A stretch of 64,000 bases of DNA from Anisakis pegreffii. Its lineage: Eukaryota; Nematoda; Chromadorea; Rhabditida; Anisakidae. Position numbers and translations under genes: made by a program. Positions within the stretch are counted from its first letter, which is position 1. Each line of letters opens with the position of its first letter. This document shows, piece after piece, positions 24,266 through 39,200 of the stretch. The notes beneath the pieces were generated by a model, which was given only the letters and a program-made list of their open reading frames with translations, was not told where the DNA came from and did not search any database. Location of the stretch: positions 124,001 to 188,000 of the forward strand of contig JAPYMA010000898.1 in NCBI GenBank assembly GCA_035041965.1, given 5' to 3'.

Positions 24266-25427
24266 TGAGGGCTGTCGGTGGTCGTTTTATGAGGATTTTG
24301 ATGAATTCATAAATATTTTCCGTTCCTTTCCATTCTTTCCATTCGGACATTCTATCAAGGTGAATGAGGAGACGGTGATTTTCCAACGAAACGGAAAAGT
24401 AAATTGAAAAAATGATGAGGTTATTGCTAGGAAATCAAATTGAATGGGATGACAAAAGTTTTCCGATTCAGCGACGAGCGACTAACGTTTAGAATATTAT
24501 TAATCGCACAAAAAATTTCGATGCCAGCAAAAAAAGCGCTCAATTGAATGTAATCGGTCGTGCACGATGACGACGAGGTGCTCGATCGAGGAATAAAGGC
24601 ATGACCACTGCCGATATTATTTCTTTTGGCATTTTTATTATTCTTTGCATTAGTTGACTAATATGCTGAAGTGCAGTTGAATATGTCAAAGAAAAGTGCA
24701 TTTCAAATGAACGAAGTGCTTCCAAGAAATGCATATCCAAACCAGGGATTACAAAGCGATTTGATTTCTAAACTGCTATATTTCAGTGAATTGAGGAGAT
24801 TACTTTGGGCAGGCAGCAGCTATCTTTACAACAGATATACACGCTCTCAACATAACTGAATAAAATTTATCTGCATCTGTATTACTCCATCTATCTTTTG
24901 AATCAGATGACTTGCAGTGAAACAAATAAAAACATCCATCCGATTGCATGTGCACAATAACAAGAATAGGAATCTAATTGACAGTGCATGAAAAGGATAG
25001 AATGATGAGTAATGGGATCGATGAGTTGATTTTGCTGATTGAAATAGCAAAATGTTCATGATCGGATATTTTCGGTGCTACTATTATTTTTGCTCTAACT
25101 ACTATTACTGTTATCATGATTGGTCGATTGTAGAGTGCTGAAGGGAACTTGATGAAGAAATGCGAATTTGTGTAAATAGACAAATACAAATGGAAATATA
25201 GATAAAATGAAATGGAATCCAATCCAATTGAATCGAATAAAATCACATCGTAAAATATTTTTCAACGTTCAAATGAACACAAGCCATCATCACACATTGT
25301 TGAACACATATTTCGAGAGAGTGCAAAAACTGACAAAAACATTTATTCGTCGTATTCGTTGATATCTGAAGTGAATAAATAAACAAGACTGCAAAATATT
25401 CGGCGTTTTATACTGGAATTTCTCAAA

Positions 25428-25512
25428 AGAATATATTAGTGCTGAGATATAGGATAAAGTTTAATATAGAGGATGAAGAATACATTAGTGCGCAGATATA
25501 GGATAAAATTTA
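25428..25512. repeat. Two-copy tandem repeat, unit 49 bases
   Basis: AGAATATATTAGTGCTGAGA followed by TATAGGATAAAGTTTA recurs 49 bases later with a few substitutions. Confidence 0.75.
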
Positions 25513-26145
25513 CATAAGATATGCGGAGTGAGATATTGGAGTTTGTTTAAATGTGATCTCTAATTGGTGATTAAATCTGAAGAGGAGTTTGTTTAAAACC
25601 AATTTTTTTCGCAGATGATTTCTGTTCGCTGATCTATAGATAGATCGAGATGGAATTGAAGATAATGCTAGCAAAAACCATCAATAATAATGAATAATGG
25701 TAATAAATTGTGATGAAAACAATGATAACAGGTAATAAATTCTCAGAGAGCACACATTTTCTATTGTATCATAAACGGACCAAAACAATAGAAAGGCAGG
25801 CTTATATTCAGCAATGAATCGGCCAAATCAGCGCCACTGTGTCTACCAAAGTATTATAAATTCATGAAAGCAACAAAAAATTAATCATATTCACATATTG
25901 TGCCATATTTAATTAGCATAAATTCAATATGTACCCTTATGATCATATATTAACGGATCTTTTGGTTATTGCTGCGTGCGTTTATTAATCATAATTTATT
26001 GCTGTTGCTTATAATGTATGATTAATTTTCAATTTAATCGCTCATGTCTTTCATTTTAATCTTTCGCACAGTTTTTGTTCTGTTCTCACTGCAAATCACG
26101 TGAGAATATTCCACATCGAAAGATCTTATCACGATTGGTCTGTTT

Positions 26146-26172
26146 TGTTATTATTATTATCATCATTATTAT
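26146..26172. repeat. TTA/TCA trinucleotide microsatellite
   Basis: About nine TTA-type units, mildly interrupted by TCA. Confidence 0.75.
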
Positions 26173-29100
26173 TCGCTTTTGCTTTGGTTACTTGAAGAAA
26201 AGTTTAACTGTTTTCAATTCTGCAACTGAATAGTCTATATGGATATGTGGGGATATACGCACTCGGCTACAATAATATTTGAACAAAACCAAAAAAATAT
26301 GCCAGTTAAGATCAGTGAGCCTAACGAAATAAAGACATAAAAGCACAATTCGAAGTGGAGCACAAAAAACTTTCTTTATTCCATACCCGCAGATCTGGAC
26401 ACAACACAACGACGCCATCATCACTGAATATAACTGAAAATTCGAGTATACCTGCTGACTGCTAGCTATATCTGTCTATATCCGAATATATCGCGCCTCA
26501 ATATATCTCCTTTGCAATAAGGCATATTCTGAACAGCTGCTTCTCAGAATATAAATCATCACGGTTACTACTATTTTGAGCGAAATGGATGGATGTTTCG
26601 TCGATGATCAACGTTTTACGCATACACATGCTGCATATATCATATTCACATCCATTCAGTCACTTTGTTTAATGATATCCTCATAGAACATTATATGGAA
26701 AATATTAAAGATCGCGTGATGTAACAACACATTATTCTCTCCGACCAAATTATATCGTACGAATTGGAATTGTAATCATCAGGATATGATATATCTGTAT
26801 ATCTATCCGATAGGTTAATTTTACGTTTACGTTGAACAGCTGCTCAGATTACGCTTGGATTATGCATACATTGTACTGATAGGTTCATTCATTAGGACGT
26901 TTGTATAAACGAGTTTATATAATCTCGTCAGATTGATTGATACCTGGAATACAGGTGACATATGTATGATTGAAATCATTGTTAGAGTCAGATCGGATTA
27001 CATGAACTGAAATATTGTAGGTTTGCGTTTGCTGGCGGCTTTGAACTTTATTTTTTAACAAGGTCTGAATTATAAGGATTTATTTGCAAACTTCCAAAGC
27101 TGCAAAACCGCTGCTATTACAGAGATCACGTCAGATGTTGGATTGGTTTAGGATTTATTTAAAGTATCCAGGTAAATCAGTGAAAGTCTGATTGTTCCGA
27201 AGGGATTTCGAACGTATTAAGTACTCTGGATATATTTTTAATATATCCGATGTAAATTTTAAGTGCTGAACGCATTCACCCAACTATATATTCAACATCC
27301 TAGACATATGATATCCAATTACTCCATTATTGTAATTGTATGATACTCTCTTTTAGTCTCAAAACAGATGAACACAGCAGTGTGTTCGAATGAGAAACTT
27401 ATTGATCTGATGTTGAAGTGATCAGCAACACGAACAACAACAGCAATAAATCAATGGTCGGTCGACAAGTGAATGAAGAGAGTGTGCGCAAAGAATGAGA
27501 ATTTAACTTTAGCTATTAGAGAAATTGAATGAGAAATAACAATAAGAGAATTATTTTGATGCAAAAAATGCATGAGAGCGATTATAACACATTGTAAAAG
27601 ATTGAGAATTCGGTTGAAGTTGTCGAATTCAATGAATACGAGAGAAATCAGATTTCTGTAAGAAATTTTCATGAAGTGCTGAGATCGTGCAGATAATGAT
27701 TCGAATACGAGTGATTTTATAAAGCAATATCGCCATTAAAACTGTTAGCACTTTTATGAGCACTGCTATTATTGCTGCGGATGAAAGGTGTTGAAGTGAT
27801 TATGACATAAAACATTGAAAATTTAATTGAAAGTTTCTGAATTCAACGAATCCCGTGATCTCGTGATCGTGAGGAATGTCGTAAATTCCAATCGACTGCC
27901 GAGAAATTTTGAATGATTTTCAACTTCACACACGTCTGAGGATATGATCAGTTTAGCTGGATATCGATTTAACGATTAAATCAACGAAAACAGAACAGAA
28001 ATGAGAATGCGCTATCGAAAAACTGAATCAAAAATCAAATTAAAAAACCAAATAAACCAGTAAAAAACAATCAATCATAATAATTACAGTGGATTTCAAT
28101 GGATAAATCAAGAAAGATATAATTTCAGTATGCACACGGATTCAGATACAATCTATAATGTGATCAAATTAAATAAATTAAGACCAAATAGTCTTGTCGA
28201 CACATAACACTGCACATATATCTGATCGTCGCTGTGAAGAAAATCGAACAGCTGTGAGGAAGATATACGTTTATATAACATCACCATCAACTTTTTGCTC
28301 TTTCTCCAGCAAATCGCATCAGATTTAAGAGTATTCTCCTACGAAGAGAAATCCAGTACATCTGTGTGACTGTAAGAAAGTAGTAAAAAAGATGACAACG
28401 ATTGTATAGCTAAAATGGTTCGTCGGTCACTTCTTATATCTGCATATATCCAAGATAAAAGGAAAGAATAAATATACAATTGGATAAACGCGACTTGTTG
28501 TGAGCAAAAAGCGTCGGCACTGCTATTGTACTCACGTAATCGCATCTCATAGTCTTTTACAATGAACATTCATATAAAGTCACAAATGAACTGGATGGCC
28601 TTAACGACCTAACCGTTGTCGAACCGAACGGATCAATGCTATCCGTTCAACAGGCTTTAGACAGAGATCAATGATTTTTAGAGATATGTGGATGGATATA
28701 TCTATAATAATTCAAACATCTATAGATAGATACAGTGCAAAGAACGACAGAATGATTAATATGATGATTATGATGAGAAAGATTCTATCTGGAGACAGGT
28801 GAGACTTGGAACGTATGCATGAATATGATTGAGTATAGTGAATAACTAGGATAAAGGTAATACGTAATTAATCACAGGTTACGTGTTGAATAAATCATTA
28901 ACTATAACCACTATTAGTATTACTATTGTTTGTTCAATAGCAAACCCTAATTAGTTGGAAACCCAGCTAGCTCACTATTTTTGACCCTTCTTGGCCTATA
29001 ATTGGCCCAATTAAAATCAGAAACAGTAACAATTGATGGATTTCTTCAGGAAACGATTGCAGCTGACCAAAGCATCATTTCAACTATTCAGATTGTAGTC

Positions 29101-32100
29101 ATGGCATCATTTCAAGTCGTTCAAGCTCTAATGGAGATGTTATTTTAAGCGTATTGCTATTCGAGGTACCAATTGAACCAGTCTGATCATTTAAATTCCT
29201 AGTGATCTATATGATAACTGTAAAGGAATGATACCGTCTCAAAAGTAACGCAATGCTTCCAGTTCTGAGTAGGTATGACCTATTCGATATGTCGTATAAA
29301 GCAGTGAGTTAAATATCTGCTTTCATGCTAAAATGACAGCCGACTAACACGAGGACACATTATCGGTTTGCTATTAGAGGGATGAGATTAAGTGAGATTT
29401 AATTATCTCGAATTTACGATTGAATGTAATGACTGACAGATATATGAGAATAAACTCTGAAATTCACGAAAGAATTTGCAAAATGTGACTGACAGCACAT
29501 TAGATGAAATGAATGAGAAATCATTTCGTCATTAATGGACCTGTGCACATATACAAAGACGCCCATAAATATCCACAAATAGTGAGTAAGGATCACATTG
29601 AGGCATAACTATGAGTTGATATATGAGATACATATAGGCAGATATAGAGATAGATGGAAGGGCGGGCGATATCATGAATGAAAGAATGAACAGGATAAAA
29701 TAAGAACAACATTAGGCACAGAGGATTGATTTAATTGGGAGATTATTGAGAAGAGGATAAAATGTGAATGAATGAATGGATAATTTATAGTCGTCGGTTG
29801 ACGACAATCCATTAGCTAAAATATCTGACCATCAAAGTATATCGATCATCCATACAGTCATAATCCTCCCTAATCTTCATCCATTTCCTTACATTCTGAT
29901 GCTTGCTTGAACTTCTAAAGAGCATATGAATAGAAGAAAACAAGAGTTTCGCCTCAGTTAAACCTATAAAAACAGTGATATCCATAGATGATGATATCCA
30001 TCTGTACGGACAGCTAGCTATAACAGATGTGTTCACCGTTTTATGGGTTACATGTGATGCTTCCTTTGAGTGCTGTACTATCGAACAGGAAGTGCTATCG
30101 GAGTCCATATCGGGTCGTAATGAGCAAATAGGAAGTAAGAGCAATGAGGATAGCAAAGTTTATATTACCAACCTCATTAATCAGGGAGTTGAAATGAGGA
30201 AGATGATTTGCGGAGTGAATTCTATATTATGAAGAATGATAAATTGTGAAGTGTATATCAATAAGACGATGTGTAACGTGTAAAATTGGATATGATGAAG
30301 TGAAGACGGATCGGTGCGGTGCAATGAATTCAGGCAGTGCTGCTATAGGATGGAATCAGAGTTAGAAGGGTGCTTGTCACGGATTGTCATTTGCCACAGA
30401 AGAGAAGAAGCCTAGTGCCCTTGCATGGCTTAGCTTGGCCAGGCTCCGCTTAGCTTTGACTTCAAAAGATGTCAGATGCTAGACTAGGAGACCGGATTTA
30501 GAAGGGTTAGACAGCCTGAAGGCTGGAAATCGTACGAGTTGGGAGGCTTGAAGACTAGTAGGCAAAAGAGTCAGAATGCTGGATAGCAGGCTAAAAACAT
30601 CCATAACCGATCCTAGAATGAGCCTAGAGGCGTAGTCTTTGCCTCTCCTGCTCTTCCAACTCTCCTATTTTTCCGACCTCTCTTATTCATGTACTTCGTT
30701 TCTGGATGAAGGCTTTGCATGAAGGCTTTCTCACTGAACGGAAGGTGTTATCCCATTATTGGTCAAGCCACCAGCTGCATAATTATTGACTAATACTAGC
30801 AAATAACACCAAATAAATGGAGAGATAGAATGCAAAGATAAAATGCAGAACACTGCGAGCAATTTTGATCAAACTGAGAGAGATAGAGCATGAAAAAATG
30901 AATGCGTCATGAAAACAGGAAGAGAGACACCATCGATACTTCATGATCATAATCTGTTGCTGCTGCTGCTGTGTCTCCAAGTCCAAGAAGAATGCGACCA
31001 AGAGAAAACGATTTGAACCATCTTGCCAGCCATCTGAAGCCACCAACAAGCTCAACAGCTCAACATCCAAAACTCTCAACAATAACTGTGGAATTGCAAT
31101 AAATCGATCCCAAAACCTTTCTCCTGAGTGAATACTCGGCAACAAGATGACAGCGATTGTTTCAGATAATCGTTTCTTCACAGTTTCGTTTCATAAGCAC
31201 TAGAAACACGATCCATCCATCCGTTTGAAAAAGAACAAAGCTAAAGTGCAATACATACACAAACATACTCGGTTCTATCAATCATGTAAGTGAAATTCTC
31301 ATACCGTAGAGTAAGTAAGCAAAGTACAGCACGATTAAGAATAATAACACCGGCTAAAAATGGAATTCAAATGATTATCATCAACATAACTGAAATTTGT
31401 ATCGCATCAACAATCATACATGCATGAGCCACACCAAGGCAAACATTTCCATGAGTGCGTTGCGTTTGTTCACTGAGCACTAATCAATCCAAAATCCTTA
31501 ACAGAATCATGCTGAATTCAGAACATTTGACTGTTCATTGCCAGAAAATTGAGTGAGTGACATCCACACTGCATGATGATGCATTTAAATGTTAGATGAA
31601 TGGACGAATGCCCTTTAGTATCTTATGCGTCTGATGGAAATAGATACATTTTTTGTATCAACATTATTAACATGAACGACGAACGACGGACGTATTGAGC
31701 ATGGTCGGTCGGTGCTCATGAAAATGTGCTGCATTGCATATGCATGAACATGGCCATGGCTATGAGCGTGATCATTTGATTCCGTTATAACGATCACGGG
31801 CATTTCCTTTTCCATTTCCATTTCCATTTTCAGTTCATTTTCATTTATAATCGCACATATAACAACTAGTTGCATTCATATGGGTATTGTATTTGCATGA
31901 TAATCAAGTAATGCATTACCAAACAATAAATGAAATTTTTGCAAACTGAATGAAGTGGGAATGCGAGTGGAATGACTGAATAAACGAATGAATAAGTTTT
32001 ACAATGTGAGGGAATTTCGTTAGGATTAGTCCGCATCAACACAATGAGAAGACGTTTCATGATCTCTGAACAATACAATCCCAGACCAATATGGTGCGGT

Positions 32101-32162
32101 AATCGTTTTCCTCAAATGCGATTCTGCATGAATTTGGGCATGTGAACCTGTTTTGTCATTAT

Positions 32163-32230
32163 TCTTATTATTGCTGTTGCACATTATTATTATTATTATT
32201 ACTGTTGTTACTGTTATTGTTATATTGTAA
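32163..32230. repeat. ATT/GTT trinucleotide tract
   Basis: A run of ATT units continuing into ACTGTT/ATTGTT units. Confidence 0.75.
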
Positions 32231-32330
32231 TCATGACGTATTTGAATTTCTTCATGTTATTCAAATTACGTTATATTATGCTTTGTCATGAAATTGTTCT
32301 AGTTTAGACTCTGTCAACTGCTTTATTTTG

Positions 32331-32392
32331 ATATTGGTACAGCACTCGGTTTCGAGCAGAGCAGATCTGGCTTGTATCTAATTATCTATTAC
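32331..32392 (+). mobile_element. Fragment of the ATGATATTGGT foldback (MITE-like) family
   Basis: It begins GATATTGGTAC with CACTCGGTTTCGAGCA and ends GGCTTGTATCTAATTATCTA. These are the left arm and right flank of the fuller copies at 39735-39886 and 47460-47608, here joined by an internal deletion. No coding capacity. Confidence 0.7.
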
Positions 32393-35300
32393 GTTTTATG
32401 GCTTTAGTACGGAATGTTTTTTGCAGGAGCAGAATTTCGTTTAGCTGTAGTAGATTTAACAGGATAATCGCATCATATACTCTAAAGCATTTCAATTCGC
32501 TAACTTAAAATTAGACGTTGTTCACTTCGTTCAGTGAGTCGTTTTAAGTGACAGCGAAGGCAGGAGGCAGACAAGCAATTGGATGAATATAATCTGATCT
32601 ATGAGCAGCGAGAAGATGCCTAAACCACTTCTCAACGAGAACGTCAAAGTGTATCCGTTTATAAGTGGTTCACTAACTAATTCACTTACTTCGAGGCAAT
32701 TTTGAGTACCAGTAGGAACTCGTCGCAATCAAACGTGCTGCTGCTGTTCGGCTCTTAACACTCGACACTGAACAACCACCAAATGAACCTAACTAATAGA
32801 ATTTCATGACTAGCAACTGAATTATACGTTACTTATATTATATTATTTCTTCATTACTTACTCGATGTATCTTGTTATAACACTTCAACCAATTCTTTCG
32901 ATTTATATTTCGATCGAGTGGGTGCATCTCAAATGGTGGTTAGAAGATCAAAATCAGATCAAATCATTGGATATCACATCAGCAACAAGCATCTGTCTTG
33001 TCAGCGCTTATCAGCGTTGTTTGATTTACTACTCGTATGAAAGTAACTTACCAGAAAAGAAAAAGATTCACAGAGAGTTGAAATCACCAACTGAAAGCAA
33101 ACCGAAATTTGTCTCCCATTCGAGCAGTGAGAGATCTTCAGCTTGTACAAAATAATTAGAATATGATCAGCGAATGATCATGTAATAATCAACGAATTCA
33201 ATGGCGAAGTTGAATCGTCGTTCATTATGGGACTGGATTTGAAACAAATCATGAAAATGTTTGCAATTGTGATCATTTTAATGGTGTCATGTTTGAAAGG
33301 GTGAAGGACTGGACGAGATAGCTGACATGTTATTTGCATGTAACATGATATCGTTGGCAGTACTGTCATATCACATGACCTCATGTACTTTCATGCCTTC
33401 GATTCACACTATTAGACAATGCATGCTCAAATTCCTCTCGGAAGTGTCACTTCTAATTCTAATTAGCCTCATTCATGCACATAAATTGGTTTGTGGTTAT
33501 TGCAGGGATATTGGTGTCATTGAACAGACTACTCATAATTCTCACTTGGCTCTCAAGTAGGCCAATTGTCCTCGTTAAACGATCGCATTCATCTGCGTTC
33601 TTGTATCATCTCGGTATTGCATACAATTATCACGGCTATTGTTATTATTTTCTTCGAAATTACTATTGCACTAACATTATCATGCTTTCTTTTAAAAAAT
33701 CATCACTGCACAATTCAGAAACTAACTAAAATTCCATTCGTCAAAAGTTTTAAGAACAAAACCCATCTTGGCTCGACATCTACGACGGGCATACTTATCG
33801 AATTCTTCTCAGTAGATTAAACTGTTCTATCTGAGCAAATGCATTCATGAGCAAATTCTCATTTGCGATGGGAAACTCTTTAGTTTTTTCGAAGGATTAT
33901 GCTGGAAATGGCTAATTTCCCCTTGAACTTTCTGTAAATGAAGATAAAACTTCGGCAGAAAAACGCTCTCAAATGTATTCCTTTATAGAAAATGCATTCA
34001 ATTTCAGTTCTGAGAGCTGCATATAGAGTGCTATTAATATTAAATAACCACAAACACACACACAAACGACTAGTGCATATACAATCAAGGATTTCATTGA
34101 TGGATACAAACTCGTATAAAATTTACGAAGCCACCCGATCCAGTCGAGTGGCACATCTAAGCACATTCATACATCTCCGAATAAAATCAAGCACAAATAC
34201 GGAAATGTGACAATTCAATCAACTTCTTTAAGCGTACACTCACAATCAGCACTATTCAAATTAGATATTCAGTTATGCTATGCAGTATTATAATAATAGT
34301 TAACAGCTGCTGCTTACGATGCTCAACAATGTGCACAAAGCAAAGCGATTTTTGCATGATCTCATTCGATACAATCTGAATCAATTAGGAATGAAAGTGC
34401 ATATTGTATATGACGATTTCAAGAATGTATAAGGGCAATTGAAGTGAAAAAAATGAAAAAGGGAATAATCGTTTTCTCAAACACGAAAAATAACTATTTG
34501 TATAATTCGAAAGCAATTGATTCGAGCAGAGCGATAGAAGCGAACCAGATTATGTAAAGCCGTACTGTACAATTGGATTAGGGTGCGTGCTTGCTTGGGG
34601 ATCTTGATGTGACTTCATTGGATCATCCATCGTTTGACTTCACTTGAAAACAATTGAATGAATAAGATTTGGAGATAGATATTTGGTTGGTTATATTGTG
34701 GTGAATAGCGTGTAGTGTGGATAAATATTTGCATAGCTATTGCAGAATGCTTTTGAGAGATCTTCACATATACACTCTGAAGGTGCACAAATGAATGTCT
34801 ATAGCACAATTGAACAGGGCAAATAAAGGGATAAACAAATAAGTGCTTCTAGGAATGGAAGAAGCGTTTAATGATACATATACAAAAGGCACTAACTAGA
34901 TCATACATGAGAAAGATACCTAATTGTAAGAAGGATCGATCGGGTCAGCGAGTTGATCCAATAGATCTCGTGGATTTATTTTGAGTAGGCCGTCATGGTA
35001 CTGAATATTCAATCACTTACTTACCTGCACATATTCATATGCTTTGATTTAGTGTTATCACTTAATCATAACATATACCTTATTGGTCCCTTATCCTTGA
35101 CTGTATATACTACTCCCAGACAATACGATTACTGTACCAGCTGTACTCAAGATCACGTACCACAACTATATCAGTACCGCTACTATCATTATGATTATGC
35201 CAGTACTGTATTGTTCTTTGACATCTTCTAAATACCATTCATTAAACAAATTCCTGTATAACCCAGTAGTTTTTAGAGCCCACATTTTGCTCAGATGGTA

Positions 35301-35440
35301 TGTCGAATCCAGTTCATGATATTATTCGCGTGCTCTTGCCTATCTCAAAAGACCTATCAGAAAACTTTCCATGTTATGCGTTTCAATGTTAAGAACTGTT
35401 CAAAATCCACAGTATACTTGAAGCCTTTCAATCGTAAGCA

Positions 35441-35446
35441 TTTATT
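35441..35446 (-). promoter_or_regulatory. Candidate poly(A) signal of INTS10
   Basis: TTTATT on plus is AATAAA on minus, 0.8 kb past the INTS10 stop. The plus strand switches here from mixed composition to strongly A/C-rich, and that composition continues through the whole INTS10 gene. I infer that this is the end of the INTS10 transcript. Confidence 0.45.
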
Positions 35447-36261
35447 TCACTACCACCAAAATATCAACATAATACATAAACAATGAAATTATCAAACAGG
35501 AATATATCTTTTCAACATTTACAACTACAAAACAATCTTCAGATTATACATGCATACGTCGATTACACAACACTTTCAATACATAAATAAATATCAAAAA
35601 TTTCCAAGATACAATTCACAATAAGAATATTACATGAAATAATACAACCTTGATAATGAATACATTAAATCGCATCATTTATCAACGTCAACCTATACCT
35701 ATACAATCACAGACGATATCCACTAAAATTTTAACGTTGATCTGTTTGTACAATGCCTCCATTATGAATATCATCTATCTATATAAATTTCGATATTCGA
35801 CAATATGCAAACTGACAACGTATGACAAGTTGATCAACATAACAATCAATATAAGCCTTATCATGCCTACACACAATGCGTTACAATACAAGATAATCAA
35901 GCCAAACTTTAAAGACAATCATTTACAATTCATTTATAGATACCTAAATCACATGAAATACTACGACAGCATTTTTTACAATCTTCAGACAACCAATTTG
36001 CTTCAGTTAGAAACAAATTATTTGAATCAATGAACTAATATTCCCCGATCCGCATACACAATTATAAAACATTCACAGGAATAAAACAATCGAAAAATTT
36101 TCAGTTTCCAAAACACAACATGAGAACGAAATTACAAAAACGATTCGTTTATGCAGAAATTATAATACTCTCAATTGACTACTTCAATATCTTCAGAATA
36201 CTCTCTCGTTCATCAATGAAAAACGCTGAAACCGTTTCCAGTGGATCATTTTGCCACTTCT

Positions 36262-39200
36262 TCATCTGCTCTTCCAATGACTGTCGCTGACCATCTTTGG
36301 TTCCTCGAACACTGTGTCGAGTTGATTGGCCAATCCTTCTGAAAATTTCAACGAAATGTCAACGAAAAATTCTTCTTTAAGAGGAACACCTAACTGATTC
36401 AAAGTAATATTCATTTGAAGAAATACTAAAATCGAACTGAAATTCGCCAATTCACATCTTTCATTATTACCAATTCCACATTCCGAAATCAATCACACGA
36501 ATGAAACGAGATCCTCATCAATTAAACCCTTCCCATAGTACACATCACATCAATGTTCTCATACTATCGCTCAAATGAATGATACCCGGACAATCTGCCT
36601 TAAGACGGTTTGCCTTAGGACAGTCTGTCTAAAGACACATTGCCCAACGGACAGTTTGCCTATTAGGCAAAATATCCATTAAAAAACTGTCCGTTAGGCA
36701 AACTGTCCTTAGGCAAAACGACTTTAGACGGATTGTCCGGTCACGTAAATGAATAACTGAATAAAGGCATAAATAAATACAAATCAACGAATCACCTGTG
36801 TACTTGCGGTAATGCCACTTGTATTGTAACGTATTCAGTGCAATACTCTTGAACTCGTGATATCTCCTCCAATATGGCCATATTCGTAATATGTGTCACC
36901 AGACCCGGATAGTTTAACGAGCCCTGAATCAACGAACGAAATTCGATTAGTCATTTTGCTGATGCACAAATGAATTGAACAGCGAACTTTTGACTAGCAA
37001 ACGCTCATATGACTTCGGAGTTTCAAACGACAACTGCAAAAATTACTAATGAGACGAAAAGGGTATTTAGAGAGAAAATGAGATGGACCTTAGCTTCAAT
37101 ATGTCGCATTATACGATTGAAAGATCGGAAGCCTTTAGTGGCGAAGCTGACTTGCGATAGCACCAGAAGTGCGCCGAGAATGAGATCGTTCTCGTGATCG
37201 ACAGCCGTGGATGTATAAACCTGAAACATTTCATCACATCCGACCCAAAAATTTTTATCGGCTTCAAACAGAAAACAAAAGAAGAAAAACCAAACGTAAA
37301 CGAAGTTAACTCGAAATCATGAAAAATTCTTCATTTAAAAAATTTTCTCAACCTTTAAAAGAAAAACCTTGAAAAAGATATGATGCAGTATATCGTAAAC
37401 CAAATCTTCCATATCACAGTGTTTGATGATCACAAAATCTGACTGAAATATCAAGAAATCTTATCAAAACATCGAAAAATTTCGCGATAAATGAAGAGAA
37501 TAAATTCATAAAATAAAGTGAATTTAACGATATACGTTGAATCTGCTTAAATTCAAATGTTCGTGTTCAAATGAATAACTCAATTAATCACAACTGTAAT
37601 CATAATGATATCAAAAGCAATAAATAACCAAAACCGATATCAACTATCAACTCAATATCTCACATGGTTCGTCAGTGCAGACGTTTCAGAAGACTGCTGA
37701 CAGTGATTAAAATCCATTTTGTCATTCACATCGTCCTTTCGTTCATTTTCTTTCAATTCATTTTTAATTCTCTGAAAGACTAATCCTTAGCAGAGAATTG
37801 TATTCACATGAACCCAGTTTATGTCAACGACAAAGATCTCTGATGTGTTCAACCAAAAAATCTTCCTTTCAAACAACGAACAACTCAAACTCGAACGAAA
37901 AAATTTCCCTTCTCTTCTAAAAGAACAATTCACACCTTTTCGGTTTTCTGCAATTATCAAAGAATTAATTCCAACTGTTTCATTAGTTTCGCTTAGTCCA
38001 AATGGAAATGAATATTTTTGCTATACTTTGTAACCGATTAACTAAAAGACGGATTACCTGCAGCCAGGTTTCATTCATTCATAAATATAAACACAATGAT
38101 ACAACGTTCAATTCAGTTCTGTTAAATCTTCAATCATAACAATTGAAATTATATGTGCATATTCAAGGAAATCAAACAGAGTACTAGAAGTTAATAGATT
38201 TCATGAAATTAATTTTAGTTGAATAGATTTCAATTCAAAACTCACATTTTTGCTATCCTTCGAAATCGATCTGATGACACTGCATACGGCCTCATAAGCA
38301 TCTGACCAATTCCTCGCTATCGCATTTGCGCATGCCAATTGTAAATATACAATCTCTGATTCTTTCTTGATTGCTTCGGTTTCTGACGGACTTTTTGAGG
38401 TCACTACGGAGGTCTCTGAGGGCGGCTCCTCTATTTCCTTCTTGATCTCTCGCTCTTTTCGTTTTTCCTTGCTCCGAGTTTTGACATCTTTCAAGTTCTG
38501 AACTCCATCGTTGCTAGCACTACTTTCATGGGCATTACCTTCACTAGCATTAGTAGAGCTATTTGCTCCATTATCGTTGAGTCGTTCCAATCGCTGCAAA
38601 TTTGTTAAATTTTTCCTTTGCAAATTGTAAATTAGAAACCTCCAAAGAACATTGAAAAAAACGCAAAACTTTCGTATCAAAAATACAGAAATCCTTAAAT
38701 TGCTAAATTCTTTTTCGCTAAATGCAACAATATTCACAAAGTATCACCAGTAAATTTCTGATATATTCCGTATAAATTCAATAAACATTCAATGTAAAAC
38801 ACGATCGAACGAAAACTTTCATTCACCTCATTCAACTGACAAATCGCCTCGTCAAATTTACATTTGAACAATAGCGATTCACTTACGAACTGCTGTACAT
38901 CACCGAATTCCTCCACAAATTGCAGAATTTGCTCACATTCTAACCCATTACGACACTCCGCAAAAGAACAAATTGCTGCTGCACACATTTCGTATGCATC
39001 ACATAACTGCAACGTTATCGATTTGCATAAAATCTGCCAACTTTCAATTGAAATTCATCACTGTCTCATCAAAATTCTACACTTCCCGACTTCATTTATT
39101 CAACGAAATTCAAATTTCAAATTTCACACTGAAAATTCTAAAAATTCTCTAAACCTCTCGCAAACTTATCCCATTCGATGCAAAACTAAACATGGATGGA

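Larger units (their letters stand above)
19604..35440. other. Long region without a recognisable gene
   Basis: Nearly 16 kb of AT-rich DNA (continuing to the INTS10 stop at 36262 if the proposed 3'UTR is ignored). I tested the longer open stretches (for example 22012-21590 on minus, 32865-33155, 33327-33560 and 33566-33820 on plus). They are hydrophobic or A/T-driven, lack recognisable domains and do not join into phase-consistent exon chains. Simple repeats and small dispersed repeats are listed separately. Very diverged small genes or noncoding RNAs cannot be excluded. Confidence 0.5.

Noticed and set aside
33327..33820. Overlapping hydrophobic open frames, including one resembling the end of a receptor TM3 (VSLNRLLIIL).
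   Set aside because: The apparent intron linking the frames would be only about 17 bases, and no other receptor exons could be found nearby in phase.
35650..36033. 127-codon open frame on the plus strand.
   Set aside because: It lies opposite the probable INTS10 3'UTR, where the plus strand is very A/C-rich and G-poor, so stop codons are rare. No motif is seen and the first codon is not ATG.
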